Part shown: one piece after another, positions 1 to 7,740 of the stretch
Position numbering within the stretch: the stretch's first letter is position 1
Layout of the letters: the number at the start of each line of letters is the position of its first letter
DNA from: Colius striatus
Lineage: Eukaryota; Chordata; Aves; Coliiformes; Coliidae
Length of the DNA: 64,000 bases
Direction: 5' to 3'
Assembly (NCBI RefSeq): GCF_028858725.1
Contig: NC_084762.1
Span: 2,923,374 to 2,987,373, forward strand
The notes under the pieces: generated by a model
Database searches by the model: none
What the model saw: the letters and a program-made list of their open reading frames with translations, nothing else
Told to the model about the DNA's origin: nothing
Position numbers and translations under genes: made by a program

Positions 1-708
1 TCCAGCTCCATCCTCCTCCTCCCATCATCGTCGCCTCCTCTCACTGCAGAAGAAACCGGGACAGGATTTCTCCCCCACAAAATGTGAACCTTGCAAGGCC
101 TTGGGGTCGATATTTTTGTTTTTCTCCTGTTCATTTTTTTTTCCGCCTCCTCTCCAAGCAGTTCGGATCGCGCTTTCACACGAAAGGGCGAACGCTCAAG
201 ACATCCAGCGTGCGCTCAGCACGACGCATCGCTCCCCCTCCTCTTTATTCGTATCAAGTGGGCAATAACAAAGAACCCAGAGGTGTGTGTGGTTTTGTTT
301 TTCTCCCCCCTCTCCCTTCCGTCTCTCTTTTTCAGGAAATACGAGGAAAAAAAAAATAAGAACAAAAGGAAAAAAGGCAGTCTCTGCAAAAGCAACGCCA
401 GACTCGTCTCTCGGAGAGGGGGCGTGTGCGGGTCCGTCTCCAGGCGGAGGAAGGGGACTGCTGCTGGCCTTTTGGCAAGGAGAGGGCGATCCCTCTCCCG
501 CCGCCGCTCGCCCCCGGTACAAGAAGCAGTCTCACCAGCCCCTTTTTCCCAGGAAAAAAATGATAAAGAAATAAAACACCACCAATAAAAGGGGGGAAAA
601 AAAAGAGAGAAACCAAAGCACCCCGGCGTGGGGAAAGGGGGGGTGTGGGGGGCGAGTCCTGCCGCCCACGCGCGGCTGTGCCTCCTCCTGCAGAGCCCGG
701 CTCTCGCC
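1..708 (-). other. SOX4: SOX4 3' UTR (partial, continues past left edge)
   Basis: This is the sequence directly after the SOX4 stop codon in the sense direction. It is rich in pyrimidine and purine runs and has no credible coding frame. Vertebrate SOX4 transcripts carry long 3' UTRs of a few kb, so the true end probably lies left of the window. One minus-strand AATAAA word occurs at 249-244 and could serve as a proximal polyadenylation signal; it lacks an obvious strong U/GU-rich partner. Confidence 0.75.
244..249 (-). terminator. Possible proximal polyadenylation signal in SOX4 3' UTR
   Basis: TTTATT on the plus strand reads AATAAA in the SOX4 sense direction, about 460 nt after the stop codon. 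It is an exact canonical hexamer, but such words occur often by chance and SOX4 normally uses a more distal site. Confidence 0.2.
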
Positions 709-847
709 TCAGTAAGTGAAAACCAGGTTGGAAATGCTGGACTCCAGCCAGTCCCCCGAGATCATCTCACTTACCTCTGGCGTGCAGTAGTCCGGGAATT
801 CAAAGTGCGAGCCCGAGCCGGGCTCGAAGTTAAAATCCAGGTCCCGG
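709..847 (-). other. SOX4: SOX4 C-terminal transactivation domain
   Basis: Residues about 390-435 are acidic and aromatic ([19 protein letters not shown], then [19 protein letters not shown]). This is the highly conserved SoxC activation region, predicted helical near its end. The preceding Ser-rich and DDEFEDD stretches are also SoxC hallmarks. Confidence 0.9.
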
Positions 848-2016
848 TCGAGCACCGAGGAGCTGAAGCTGCCCAGGGACATGCTCTCAAAACCGGGGCT
901 GGGGTTCAGGTCCAAGAGGTCGTCCTCAAACTCGTCGTCCGACGAAGAGGAGCCGGAGGAGGAAGAGGAGGAGGAGTGAGAGGACGCGGAGGAGGAATGC
1001 GCCGTGGAGGGGGCCGGGGAGGAGGCGCGCAGGCTGGTGTAACTGCGGTGATCCGAGGGCGAGCCGGAGCCGGCGGGCGAGGGGCAGCCGGTACCGCCGC
1101 AGTCCCCGTCGGGCCGGCCCGCCCCGCCTCCTCCCTCCTCGTACAGGCTCAGGGGGTCGCCGGCCTCCGCCGAGCTGCTCAGCGTGGGGCTGCCGGGCAC
1201 GGCCCCACCGGGGGAGGCGGAGGAGGCTGCGGCCGCCTGCCCGCTCCCGAAGATGTAAACCCGCTTCAGCTTCTTCTCGGCCAGCGGTTTGCCGGCGCCC
1301 CCGGGCGCGCCCGCCGCCCCCCGGGGCTTGTAGAGCGCCTGGTGCTCGGGCGGCAGCAGGGCGGCCGGCGGCTCCCCGGGGAAGGGGGCCGCCTTGCCCC
1401 CCGCCGCCGCCGCCTTGCCGTGCGGCTTGCCGCCCGCGCCCCCGCCGCCCGCGGGGGAGGGCTTGGAGCCGCCGCCGCCGCCGCCCTTCTTCGGGGCGGG
1501 CTTGGCCGCGGCCGCCGGGCCACCGGGGCCGCCGCCCGCGTTGCCCCCGCCGGCGCCGCCCCCGCCGCCCTTGTCCGCCTTGTCGCCGGGCTTGGCGGAG
1601 CTGTTGCCCGACTTCACCTTTTTCCTGGGCCGGTACTTGTAGTCGGGGTAGTCCGCCATGTGCTTGAGGCGCAGCCGCTCCGCCTCCCGGATGAAGGGGA
1701 TCTTGTCGCTGTCCTTGAGCAGCTTCCAGCGCTTGCCCAGGCGCTTGGAGATCTCGGCGTTGTGCATGTCGGGGGACTGCTCCATGATCTTCCGTCGCTC
1801 GATCTGCGACCACACCATGAAGGCGTTCATGGGCCGCTTGATGTGCCCGCTGGGCGTCTTGCACCAGCTCGGGTCGTCCGCCTTGCCCCCCGTGGAGGCG
1901 GTGGAGCCCGGCGTGGGGGACGACGCGATGCCCAGCTCGATGCCGGCCCCGGAGTCGGAGGTCTCGCCGGCCAGCAGCGCCTCCGTGTTCTCCGCCGTGT
2001 TGGTCTGCTGCACCAT
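709..2016 (-). CDS. SOX4: SOX4, SoxC-group HMG-box transcription factor (single exon, complete)
   Basis: The 435-residue protein begins [18 protein letters not shown] and ends [10 protein letters not shown], both diagnostic of SOX4 rather than SOX11 or SOX12. In order it has an acidic/Ser N-terminus (1-57), an HMG box at about 58-130 ([11 protein letters not shown], then [10 protein letters not shown] and [11 protein letters not shown]), a Gly/Ala/Pro/Lys-rich linker (about 140-250), the short SoxC block [11 protein letters not shown] (247-257), a Ser run (341-359) with acidic [11 protein letters not shown] (360-370), and the C-terminal transactivation domain (about 390-435). The family binds the minor groove at A/T-A/T-CAA-A/T-G, bends DNA and activates neural, cardiac and lymphoid progenitor genes in the nucleus. 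The start is the first in-frame ATG, with G at -3 and +4; the frame stays open upstream to about 2226 without another ATG. The protein is slightly shorter than mammalian SOX4 (about 474), the difference lying in the low-complexity linker. No frameshift or missing HMG residue was seen. Confidence 0.98.
   Translation of the reverse strand: MVQQTNTAENTEALLAGETSDSGAGIELGIASSPTPGSTASTGGKADDPSWCKTPSGHIKRPMNAFMVWSQIERRKIMEQSPDMHNAEISKRLGKRWKLLKDSDKIPFIREAERLRLKHMADYPDYKYRPRKKVKSGNSSAKPGDKADKGGGGGAGGGNAGGGPGGPAAAAKPAPKKGGGGGGSKPSPAGGGGAGGKPHGKAAAAGGKAAPFPGEPPAALLPPEHQALYKPRGAAGAPGGAGKPLAEKKLKRVYIFGSGQAAAASSASPGGAVPGSPTLSSSAEAGDPLSLYEEGGGGAGRPDGDCGGTGCPSPAGSGSPSDHRSYTSLRASSPAPSTAHSSSASSHSSSSSSSGSSSSDDEFEDDLLDLNPSPGFESMSLGSFSSSVLDRDLDFNFEPGSGSHFEFPDYCTPEVSEMISGDWLESSISNLVFTY
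1636..1842 (-). other. SOX4: HMG-box DNA-binding domain of SOX4
   Basis: These codons encode residues 59-127, the part identical or nearly so across vertebrate SOX4 as I know it. The Sox-defining RPMNAFMVW is present, as are the hydrophobic core Trp/Phe/Tyr residues. Basic runs at both ends of the box (HIKRP and RPRKKVK) match the usual bipartite nuclear localisation signals of Sox proteins. Confidence 0.95.
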
Positions 2017-2287
2017 CGCGGCGGCGGCGGGGGGCTCGGCGCCGGGGCTCAGCGCCGCTCCGGCGCGGGGCAGGGCGCGCAACTTCTCACAGCGGCACCG
2101 GGGCCGCGCAGCCCCCCGCGCCCGCGCCCCTGCTCCCCGCACCACTTGTACTTCCACACCGGCGCCTCCTCTCCGGCGCCGCGGTCCTCTGCCCCTCGAA
2201 GCGGCGGCGGGGCCGCCCGCGGTCACACAAGAGTTTCTGCAAAAGCACTGCCGCCAGCCGCCCGTCCAAGTTTGCTTTGTTGTTGGG

Positions 2288-2390
2288 ATTTTTTTGTTTG
2301 TTTGTTTGTTTCCTTGGGGTGTTTGGGGCCCTTATTTTTTTGTCTTTTTTTTTGTTTGGTTGCTTTTTGGAGGGGGGGGGGGGGGGTGTC
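2288..2390. repeat. Homopolymer cluster: TTTG repeats, T runs and G15
   Basis: The plus strand shows repeated TTTG units (about 2295-2312), two T-rich runs and an uninterrupted G run at 2372-2386. In the SOX4 leader this reads as C15 followed by A-rich tracts. It is prone to replication slippage and to sequencing error. Confidence 0.9.
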
Positions 2391-2613
2391 GGTCTGCTTT
2401 TTGTCCTCACCACCTCGGGTGTCCCCCCTCCCCGAAGCAGCTGGTCCAGTTCACAAGTGCTTTTTCGCCTAGCCCGCGGCGTTTCAGGAGAGTCTCTGAG
2501 CGCTGGGCACGGCCGGCGTGCGCGGCCGCGGGGGAGGGGGCGGGTGGCGCGCCCCCCGGAGCCCCGAGAACCCCGGCTCCGGGACGCGTGGTGGCGGCGG
2601 CAGGGATCGGCGG

Positions 2614-2781
2614 TCAGGAGTTTGTGCAGGTAGGATTGAGCAGCCGTGAGGTAGCGAGCGAAAACCCCTCAGGAAAAAAAAAAAATAAGGCAAAAAAATT
2701 AAAATAGTAACGATCAGAAAAATCTCCGGGAGAAGAGGAAGAAGAAAAAAAAAAACCACCACGAAAAGCGCGCTCGTGCAT
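2614..2781 (-). other. Upstream ORF in SOX4 5' leader (55 codons)
   Basis: This ORF starts at the only ATG I find on the sense strand between the inferred start site and the SOX4 ATG. The predicted peptide begins MHERAFRGG and then runs through Phe/Ser-rich low complexity. It ends about 600 nt before the SOX4 start, so reinitiation is possible. The start context is weak (T at -3, C at +4), so most ribosomes would probably pass it. The peptide itself looks non-functional; any role would be in translational control. Confidence 0.35.
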
Positions 2782-2974
2782 GAACGAGAGTGTACGTCCC
2801 CGGCAAGGAAAAGCGGCGAACCGGGCGACCAGCCCCGTCCTCCTCCTCCTGGGTCGGCCGGTGTCGCCCCCCGCGCGCGCGCGCGGAGCCCCGCGGAGCC
2901 GCCGCCGCCCCCCGCCCCGCGCTGAGCTCCGCCGGCCGCAGCGCAGCTGAGAGCGGACCCCGGCGCCCGCCCCG

Positions 2975-3080
2975 CCGCGCTTTATCCTTTCGCAGCGCCT
3001 CCCCCGCGGCCAATCGTGCGCTGTATCCAACGCCTCCGCGTGCCAAGCCCCGCCCCGCCGCTCGCCCATTGGCCGCCGCG
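2975..3080 (-). promoter_or_regulatory. SOX4: Putative SOX4 core promoter (CCAAT, GC-box, TATA-like)
   Basis: On the SOX4 sense strand, reading downstream, there is a CCAAT box (3072-3068), GC-box sequence (3060-3048), a second CCAAT word present in inverted form (plus-strand ccaat at 3010-3014), and a TATA-like GGATAAAG (2987-2980). This would place initiation near 2950. Spacing between the second CCAAT and the TATA-like word is tight (about 22 bp). Location inside the CpG island and the resulting leader length fit a SOX4 promoter; the exact start site is inference. Confidence 0.5.
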
Positions 3081-3287
3081 GCCGCGCGGCGACGGGCGCC
3101 GCGTGCAATGGGGAGCGCGCGCGCTGACCTCATTCCCGGCGGCGGGGCGAACTTGCCATCGGGATCGGGCTCCTCCTCTCCTCCTCTCTTCTCCTCTCTC
3201 AAAGGGGGCGAAGGGGAGGCCCGAGCCCCGCCGCGCCGCCCCGCCGCGCACGTGCCCGCGGCCCCTTTCACCAACCAGCCCCATCCC

Positions 3288-3375
3288 CGCACGCACACAC
3301 CCCCCCCCCCTCCATCCCCTCCCCCCCTCCCGCACACACCCACTCACACACACACACACCCCCCATCACATACAC
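3288..3375. repeat. CA/C-rich simple repeat
   Basis: Alternating CA dinucleotides are interspersed with C runs just upstream of the SOX4 promoter. The tract has purine/pyrimidine strand asymmetry and no coding meaning. Confidence 0.85.
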
Positions 3376-3459
3376 CCCCTTCCAACACCCCGCCCACCGC
3401 AAAAAACTCGGAAATCGGCAAAAATCATCATAATAGAAATAGCGACTAAAAGGGAAAAG

Positions 3460-4080
3460 AAGGGATGGGGAGTGACGCGCCGTCCCGCCTCCCCGCGCGC
3501 CGGTGCCCGTGGGGGTCGCGGGTGGGGCGGCTTGCGGGGGACATCTGCCCGCACAAAGGGACCAGGGACGGGGTGTGTGTGTGTGTGTGGGGGGGTGTCC
3601 CTGATGCTGCCCGGACGCTCCAGGGCAACGGTGCGGGGGTGGGGGGTAACGGGGGGGGTGGGGAAACACGCACAAGGGAGCGCCCCGCGTGCGCATCCCC
3701 ACGCTTTACACGCACACGCAGACTCACACGCACACACCCCCGCCGCGGCTCACCAAGGGGTCGCGCCCGCGGAGCGCTGCCGGTACGGCCCCTCCGCCCC
3801 GCAGCCCCGGGGGAGGGGACGCGGGGACGGCACCTCCCGCCGCCGGCCAGCCCGGTACCGTACCGCCGGCGTTAGTCGATCGCGGACACCGGCGTCTTCT
3901 CCCCCTCCGCGCCGTGAGGGAGGAACCGCTGTTGCCTCTCGTCGCCCTCCCCGGATGCTCTCGCATCCTGCATCCCTCAGCCCCAACGCCACGACCTCGG
4001 AGGGATGCGGTTGGGGGAGCCCTGCCCCGGCCCCGCCGAGTCCCCTGGGAGCGGGAGGGGCCGCGGGGGGAATGAGAGCA
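3460..4080. promoter_or_regulatory. Upstream arm of CpG island, possible second promoter
   Basis: This GC- and CpG-rich segment lies 0.5-1.1 kb upstream of the inferred SOX4 start. ORFs here are artefacts of high GC. It could be the start of a divergent non-coding transcript or an alternative SOX4 promoter, or simply the island shoulder. No TATA or CCAAT arrangement stands out. Confidence 0.3.
3573..3596. repeat. Short GT microsatellite plus G run
   Basis: About eight GT dinucleotides are followed by a run of seven G, within the upstream part of the CpG island. Confidence 0.85.
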
Positions 4081-4412
4081 GCGGCAGACAGGTACTAGCC
4101 CTCCCCGCACCCCACCAGGCAGGTATTGCCCCCACCAGCCCCCCGATCTCCCCAGGGTGCAAAGTGTGTTTTGGGGCTTGCTGTTTCACCTCTTTGCTCC
4201 CTCACTCCATCCTGCAGTGATCAACCAGGGCAGCGCTGCAGAGCACCCTGTAAGGCCTCTCAGCACCAACCACCCCCTTCACTGCTCAGGGAAAGGGGAT
4301 GGTAAAGCCATCCAAAAATGTCAGCATTACTCCCCAGAGGTTCCTCACCTCAGTCATCAGGACAGGGAACCAAAAGGGTGTTAGATAAAACAGCTGGGAA
4401 ATTCTTTTGTTT

Positions 4413-4496
4413 CACACCACATCAGTATACTTTTATTAAATACACTTTTTAATTACACCTCACCAATATACTTGTATTAAATACACTTGTTTTAAA
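4413..4496. repeat. Two-copy tandem duplication, unit about 43 bp
   Basis: Two adjacent units both contain a CA(g/a)TATACTT core, then a TATTAAATACACTT stretch, with a few substitutions between copies. The pattern fits a local tandem duplication rather than a transposon. Confidence 0.8.
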
Positions 4497-5529
4497 ATCA
4501 GAGGAAAAAATACAGTTGGAAACAGCTGAAATGTCTAAGAAAGAGGTCTAAAAATAAGTTACATCTTTATTTCCCCAAGGAAATTGACGGCAGGATCCTT
4601 CAGCAGGGTTTCTAGTGAGTTTGAGAGCAAGCTCCGAGTATTAAGATCCCAGGATGGGCTCAAACTGTCACATTGTCACCAAGTGCTGAGTGAAACACCA
4701 AAGTCCTGATCCCTCCCTTGGTGGGTCACCTACCTCACTGAGGCTGTTCATGAAGATACAAACTAAATCATCACTTCCCTTGCAAAGAAAAAAAAAATGA
4801 GACATTGTTCCCTCTTTCAGCATCTCCTAAGCACTGTCTCAAACATCTCTCTGCTGGGTTGAGGACATTCAGTGCCACCAGTGGAGTTTCCCACCTTTAC
4901 AGTTTGCAAGGGGTAAATCATACTCTTTTTTTTTTTTCACCTCTGAGCCCAAAGCTGAGATAAAATCTACTCTACCACATACCACCACCACCTATAGAAA
5001 CAGAGGCCGGCTGGAGTTCTGGTGTCAGGAGTAAGCGCTGGGTGTATTCACACACTGGGTATTGATGTGCAACAAGGTGAAAAGCCTGGACAGGGAGCAG
5101 CCTGGCTTCTGGCTTCTCCACCTGTCAGCACGGCCTCCACAAGGATTTCAACCCCCAGCTATAGTATTTTACATACCAATATCAAATTTGCTTAACCTAC
5201 AGAGCGAGGAAAACGTTCTCATGTTCTTAGGCACAGAGCAAACGAAAACAGAACAGACAGGGAGAGTCATGGGAGCGGCTTGAGCGGAGCTTTGCGCTCC
5301 CTTGGCTTACGGTGGGCAAGGGGCTCCAACAGCACGAAGAACAATCATCTCCAGGTGAGTTAGGTGTGACCCTGGGCAAAGCAGCCACCTCCACTTCATC
5401 TGGGTTCCTGAAGCATCTTATGTGGAGACAAGAGGATTAATTTCCCTAATGAAAACTTCACAGAAGTGCAGTTCGGATCAGCTTCACAAAACGACCGTAA
5501 GAACACGACGTGAAACTCTGTAAAAAGCA
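4497..5529. other. Intergenic, no recognised feature
   Basis: This is unique sequence with short T and A runs (for example near 4925-4937). I see no repeat family, credible ORF or striking motif cluster. Confidence 0.6.
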
Positions 5530-6190
5530 TTTTACTGCCATTTCTTGGCCTTTTCCTTGAAGTTAATTGCTTCCACCCCTAATCCTCCAGCTCTGCTCCG
5601 AAAGTGCCTTTTTCAGCTCCCCGGATTTTTAAGCCTAGCTGCAAAGCGGCGGAGTGCCGCTTCCATCTCAAACGCAGCTTTAAGTGCGCTGGCACGGTTT
5701 CTCCGCCTTTTTTACAACTTCAAAAAAGCCTCCAAACTTCATGTCGTGTCCTGCAGGCGCGGGGAAAAGCCGGGGCTGCGGGAAGGGACGCGAGGTGGCA
5801 GCGCTGAGCCTCCTCTGGTAGCCGTGGGAAACAGCGCAGCTTACCCAACGAGGGATTGATTTGTTTAATTATTATTATCATCATTATTTCCCTTCCCCCC
5901 CTTCCCTCCCTGGTTTCCCTGAGCAGCGCAACGCTACAAGTTTCGGGCTGAAATGGCAGGAAAAGAGAGGCCACGCTGATACCTTCACCTCTAATGCCAC
6001 TGAACGCTTTGAGAAAGGCTGTAAACCTCCTTGGGAGGAGGGGGGGGATGATTTCATGGTCATCAACAACGTTAATAATGACATTATGATGGGTTCTGAC
6101 ATTCTCATGTGGATTGCTGAGACTTGGAGCATGTTTCCACAGCAGCTGGACAGATCTGCAGCGCCACTGGGTGCTCTGAGCACCGATTTA
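5530..6190. promoter_or_regulatory. Candidate proximal enhancer block
   Basis: This is repeat-free sequence 2.6-3.2 kb upstream of the inferred SOX4 start. It keeps scattered CpGs (about 5590-5700) and has homeodomain-like words (GTTAATTGC near 5560; GTTAATAATGACATTATGATG near 6070-6091). A T/C-rich simple patch sits at 5865-5905. Enhancer identity is inferred from texture and position only. Confidence 0.3.
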
Positions 6191-6960
6191 AGGTTTTCTG
6201 CGTGAACCAGACCACAGCCACATTCAAATATCTTCAGAACAGGCAGATATAGTACTGCTGCAGATTTTTTCCCTCCCTCTTAAGCTGAGGATTACCACCA
6301 CTCAGGCTTATTTAACTGCAGCCCTCGCAGCTGAGCTTTTCCCACCCCCTCGGCTGTGGTGGCGTCAGTTCCTGAAAGGTTGTGCAGAGGTGACTTTCCC
6401 ACTCCGACCTGGTCCTGAGTGTCTGTGTCTGTGTAGCTGTGAGAGAACAGCCTCCCACTACCCCTGAAAGTGGGACTCAGGTGACTGAACCCATGTGGGG
6501 CAGAAATATTTGGAAGTATTCAGGTGATTCCCTGGACATCTCTTTCCCCTGTCCCTCTGGGACAGGCACCTGCATGGTAGGGAAAGGTGGCATCTTATTT
6601 TCTTTTTCTTTAAAAAAACCCCAAGTGTTACTTTTGTTTTTTCTGTCTGCAAGTGAAATTCACCTCTGTGACATCTATTTTTGCCTTGCCATCCTGAGCT
6701 GCCTTTGAAACAGGGAGTATCGAGCCGATTTTAGCCTCCTGGACTTGCACGTGAGAGGCCACCGCATCTTCCTCACCATCTCTCTGTCACCTGTTTTTGA
6801 GCCAAGGAAAACAACATTGCTGAGCTACCTGCCATTAAGGGGGAACAACAACAAAAAAAAGCCCTTGGCTTTTAAAATAACACGATGACAGGGGATATTC
6901 ATGATCAAAGCAGAGCGTGCTTAAGGATGGGAGGTGGAACCGGGACATGAAAGTGAGCCC
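6191..6960. other. Intergenic, no recognised feature
   Basis: Unique sequence with an A/C-rich patch near 6610. No repeat family or credible coding frame was seen. Confidence 0.55.
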
Positions 6961-7290
6961 TCCCCTCCTGCTTGCAAGAAGAAAACTCCATTGTACAGTT
7001 GCATCACTCCCATCCACCTTTATACAACGTGATTCATAAGCACTTTGAACTCTCCCCGACAGCTTTGTGGGGAACTTTTATTGCTGGGAAGTGTTTTACT
7101 GAGGACATTATTTACTTAGGAGTGAAAATCTGTTGCCTAAAGTTGTATGGTACTGTTTTCCCTCACAAACTGCCTGTCTGCTTCCATTTGGCTGGGACAC
7201 AAGACTTTGCTGTTGTTACAGGAGTGTCAAGACATTTCCAGCTCATTTCATACACTGAGTAGGTAAGAAGCCATTTGTGTATACCTATAT
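6961..7290. promoter_or_regulatory. Candidate enhancer with SOX word
   Basis: Repeat-free stretch containing CATTGTA (6989-6995), whose complement TACAATG matches the Sox consensus, plus several AT-rich words. The absence of low complexity and the balanced composition resemble conserved non-coding DNA. Conservation was not testable. Confidence 0.25.
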
Positions 7291-7499
7291 GAATGCAGAT
7301 ATCAATCACTTATATGGAAATGTTTGGTTTGGGAAGGCAGAAACACCTCCGTGGAGACTTTTAATGAGAGAATATGCTAATACCTTCTCTTCTTTATCCA
7401 CTTTGGGGACTTTTTGAGTTGAAACTTGTTCTCTGAGTAACACAAGTTCAAAAAGCTCTGTTAGAAACACAACAAACAGGAAAAAAGAAAGTCAGGAAA

Positions 7500-7740
7500 C
7501 ACGCTGTTTGCGTTCACTTGAAAGGAGAAACGCAGCTCCATCCAATTCCATCGGATCTAACAAACGTTTCGTGAAGAGCTTCACAGAAGTAAAAGCCTTC
7601 GCTTCATCTTTAAAGCTGTTTTGGCAAACCCAAGCAAAAAGCAGCACAGCCACAAGGCTGAAGAGGAATTACCTCTCTGCTGCATATGTAGCAGCAGCAG
7701 ATTGCATATTCATGAGCTGAGCTGCAGCTGCCTGGGAAGG
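7500..7740. promoter_or_regulatory. Candidate regulatory block with E-box and POU-like words
   Basis: Unique sequence with retained CpGs (7500-7600), a CATATG E-box (about 7683), a TTGCATATTCATGAG stretch and a CAGCTG E-box. No coding frame matches a known protein. Confidence 0.25.

Larger units (their letters stand above)
2017..2955 (-). other. SOX4: SOX4 5' UTR (extent inferred)
   Basis: The region between the SOX4 ATG and the promoter-like cluster is inferred as an unspliced 5' leader of about 0.9 kb. It is GC-rich at both ends with a central homopolymer zone: in the sense direction a C15 run (2372-2386) and A-rich/CAAA repeats (about 2288-2360), and an A/T-rich patch at 2675-2760. It contains a single upstream ATG, at 2781-2779. 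The right boundary is a guess from the TATA-like element and is not measured. Confidence 0.55.
640..4080. promoter_or_regulatory. CpG island covering SOX4 gene and promoter
   Basis: CpG dinucleotides are frequent and undepleted throughout this stretch, against clear depletion to the right of about 4100. The island covers the CDS, 5' leader and promoter and extends roughly 1 kb further upstream, interrupted by the CA/C-rich tract at 3290-3370. Such broad islands are typical of Polycomb-regulated developmental genes (established knowledge; not tested here). Confidence 0.85.

Noticed and set aside
2017..2226. N-terminal extension of SOX4 by 70 residues
   Set aside because: The extension begins at GTG, has no ATG, and is Arg/Gly/Ala low complexity. 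The known SOX4 start MVQQTN lies at 2016 with a good context.
628..2472. 614-codon plus-strand ORF across SOX4, and other long ORFs on both strands at 926-2707
   Set aside because: They are antisense or frame shadows of the GC-rich SOX4 CDS and CpG island; composition is Arg/Gly/Ala/Pro noise with no domain.
2790..4110. Long ORFs on both strands in the upstream CpG island
   Set aside because: High GC lowers stop frequency; peptides are Pro/Arg/His-Thr repeats from CA/C tracts.
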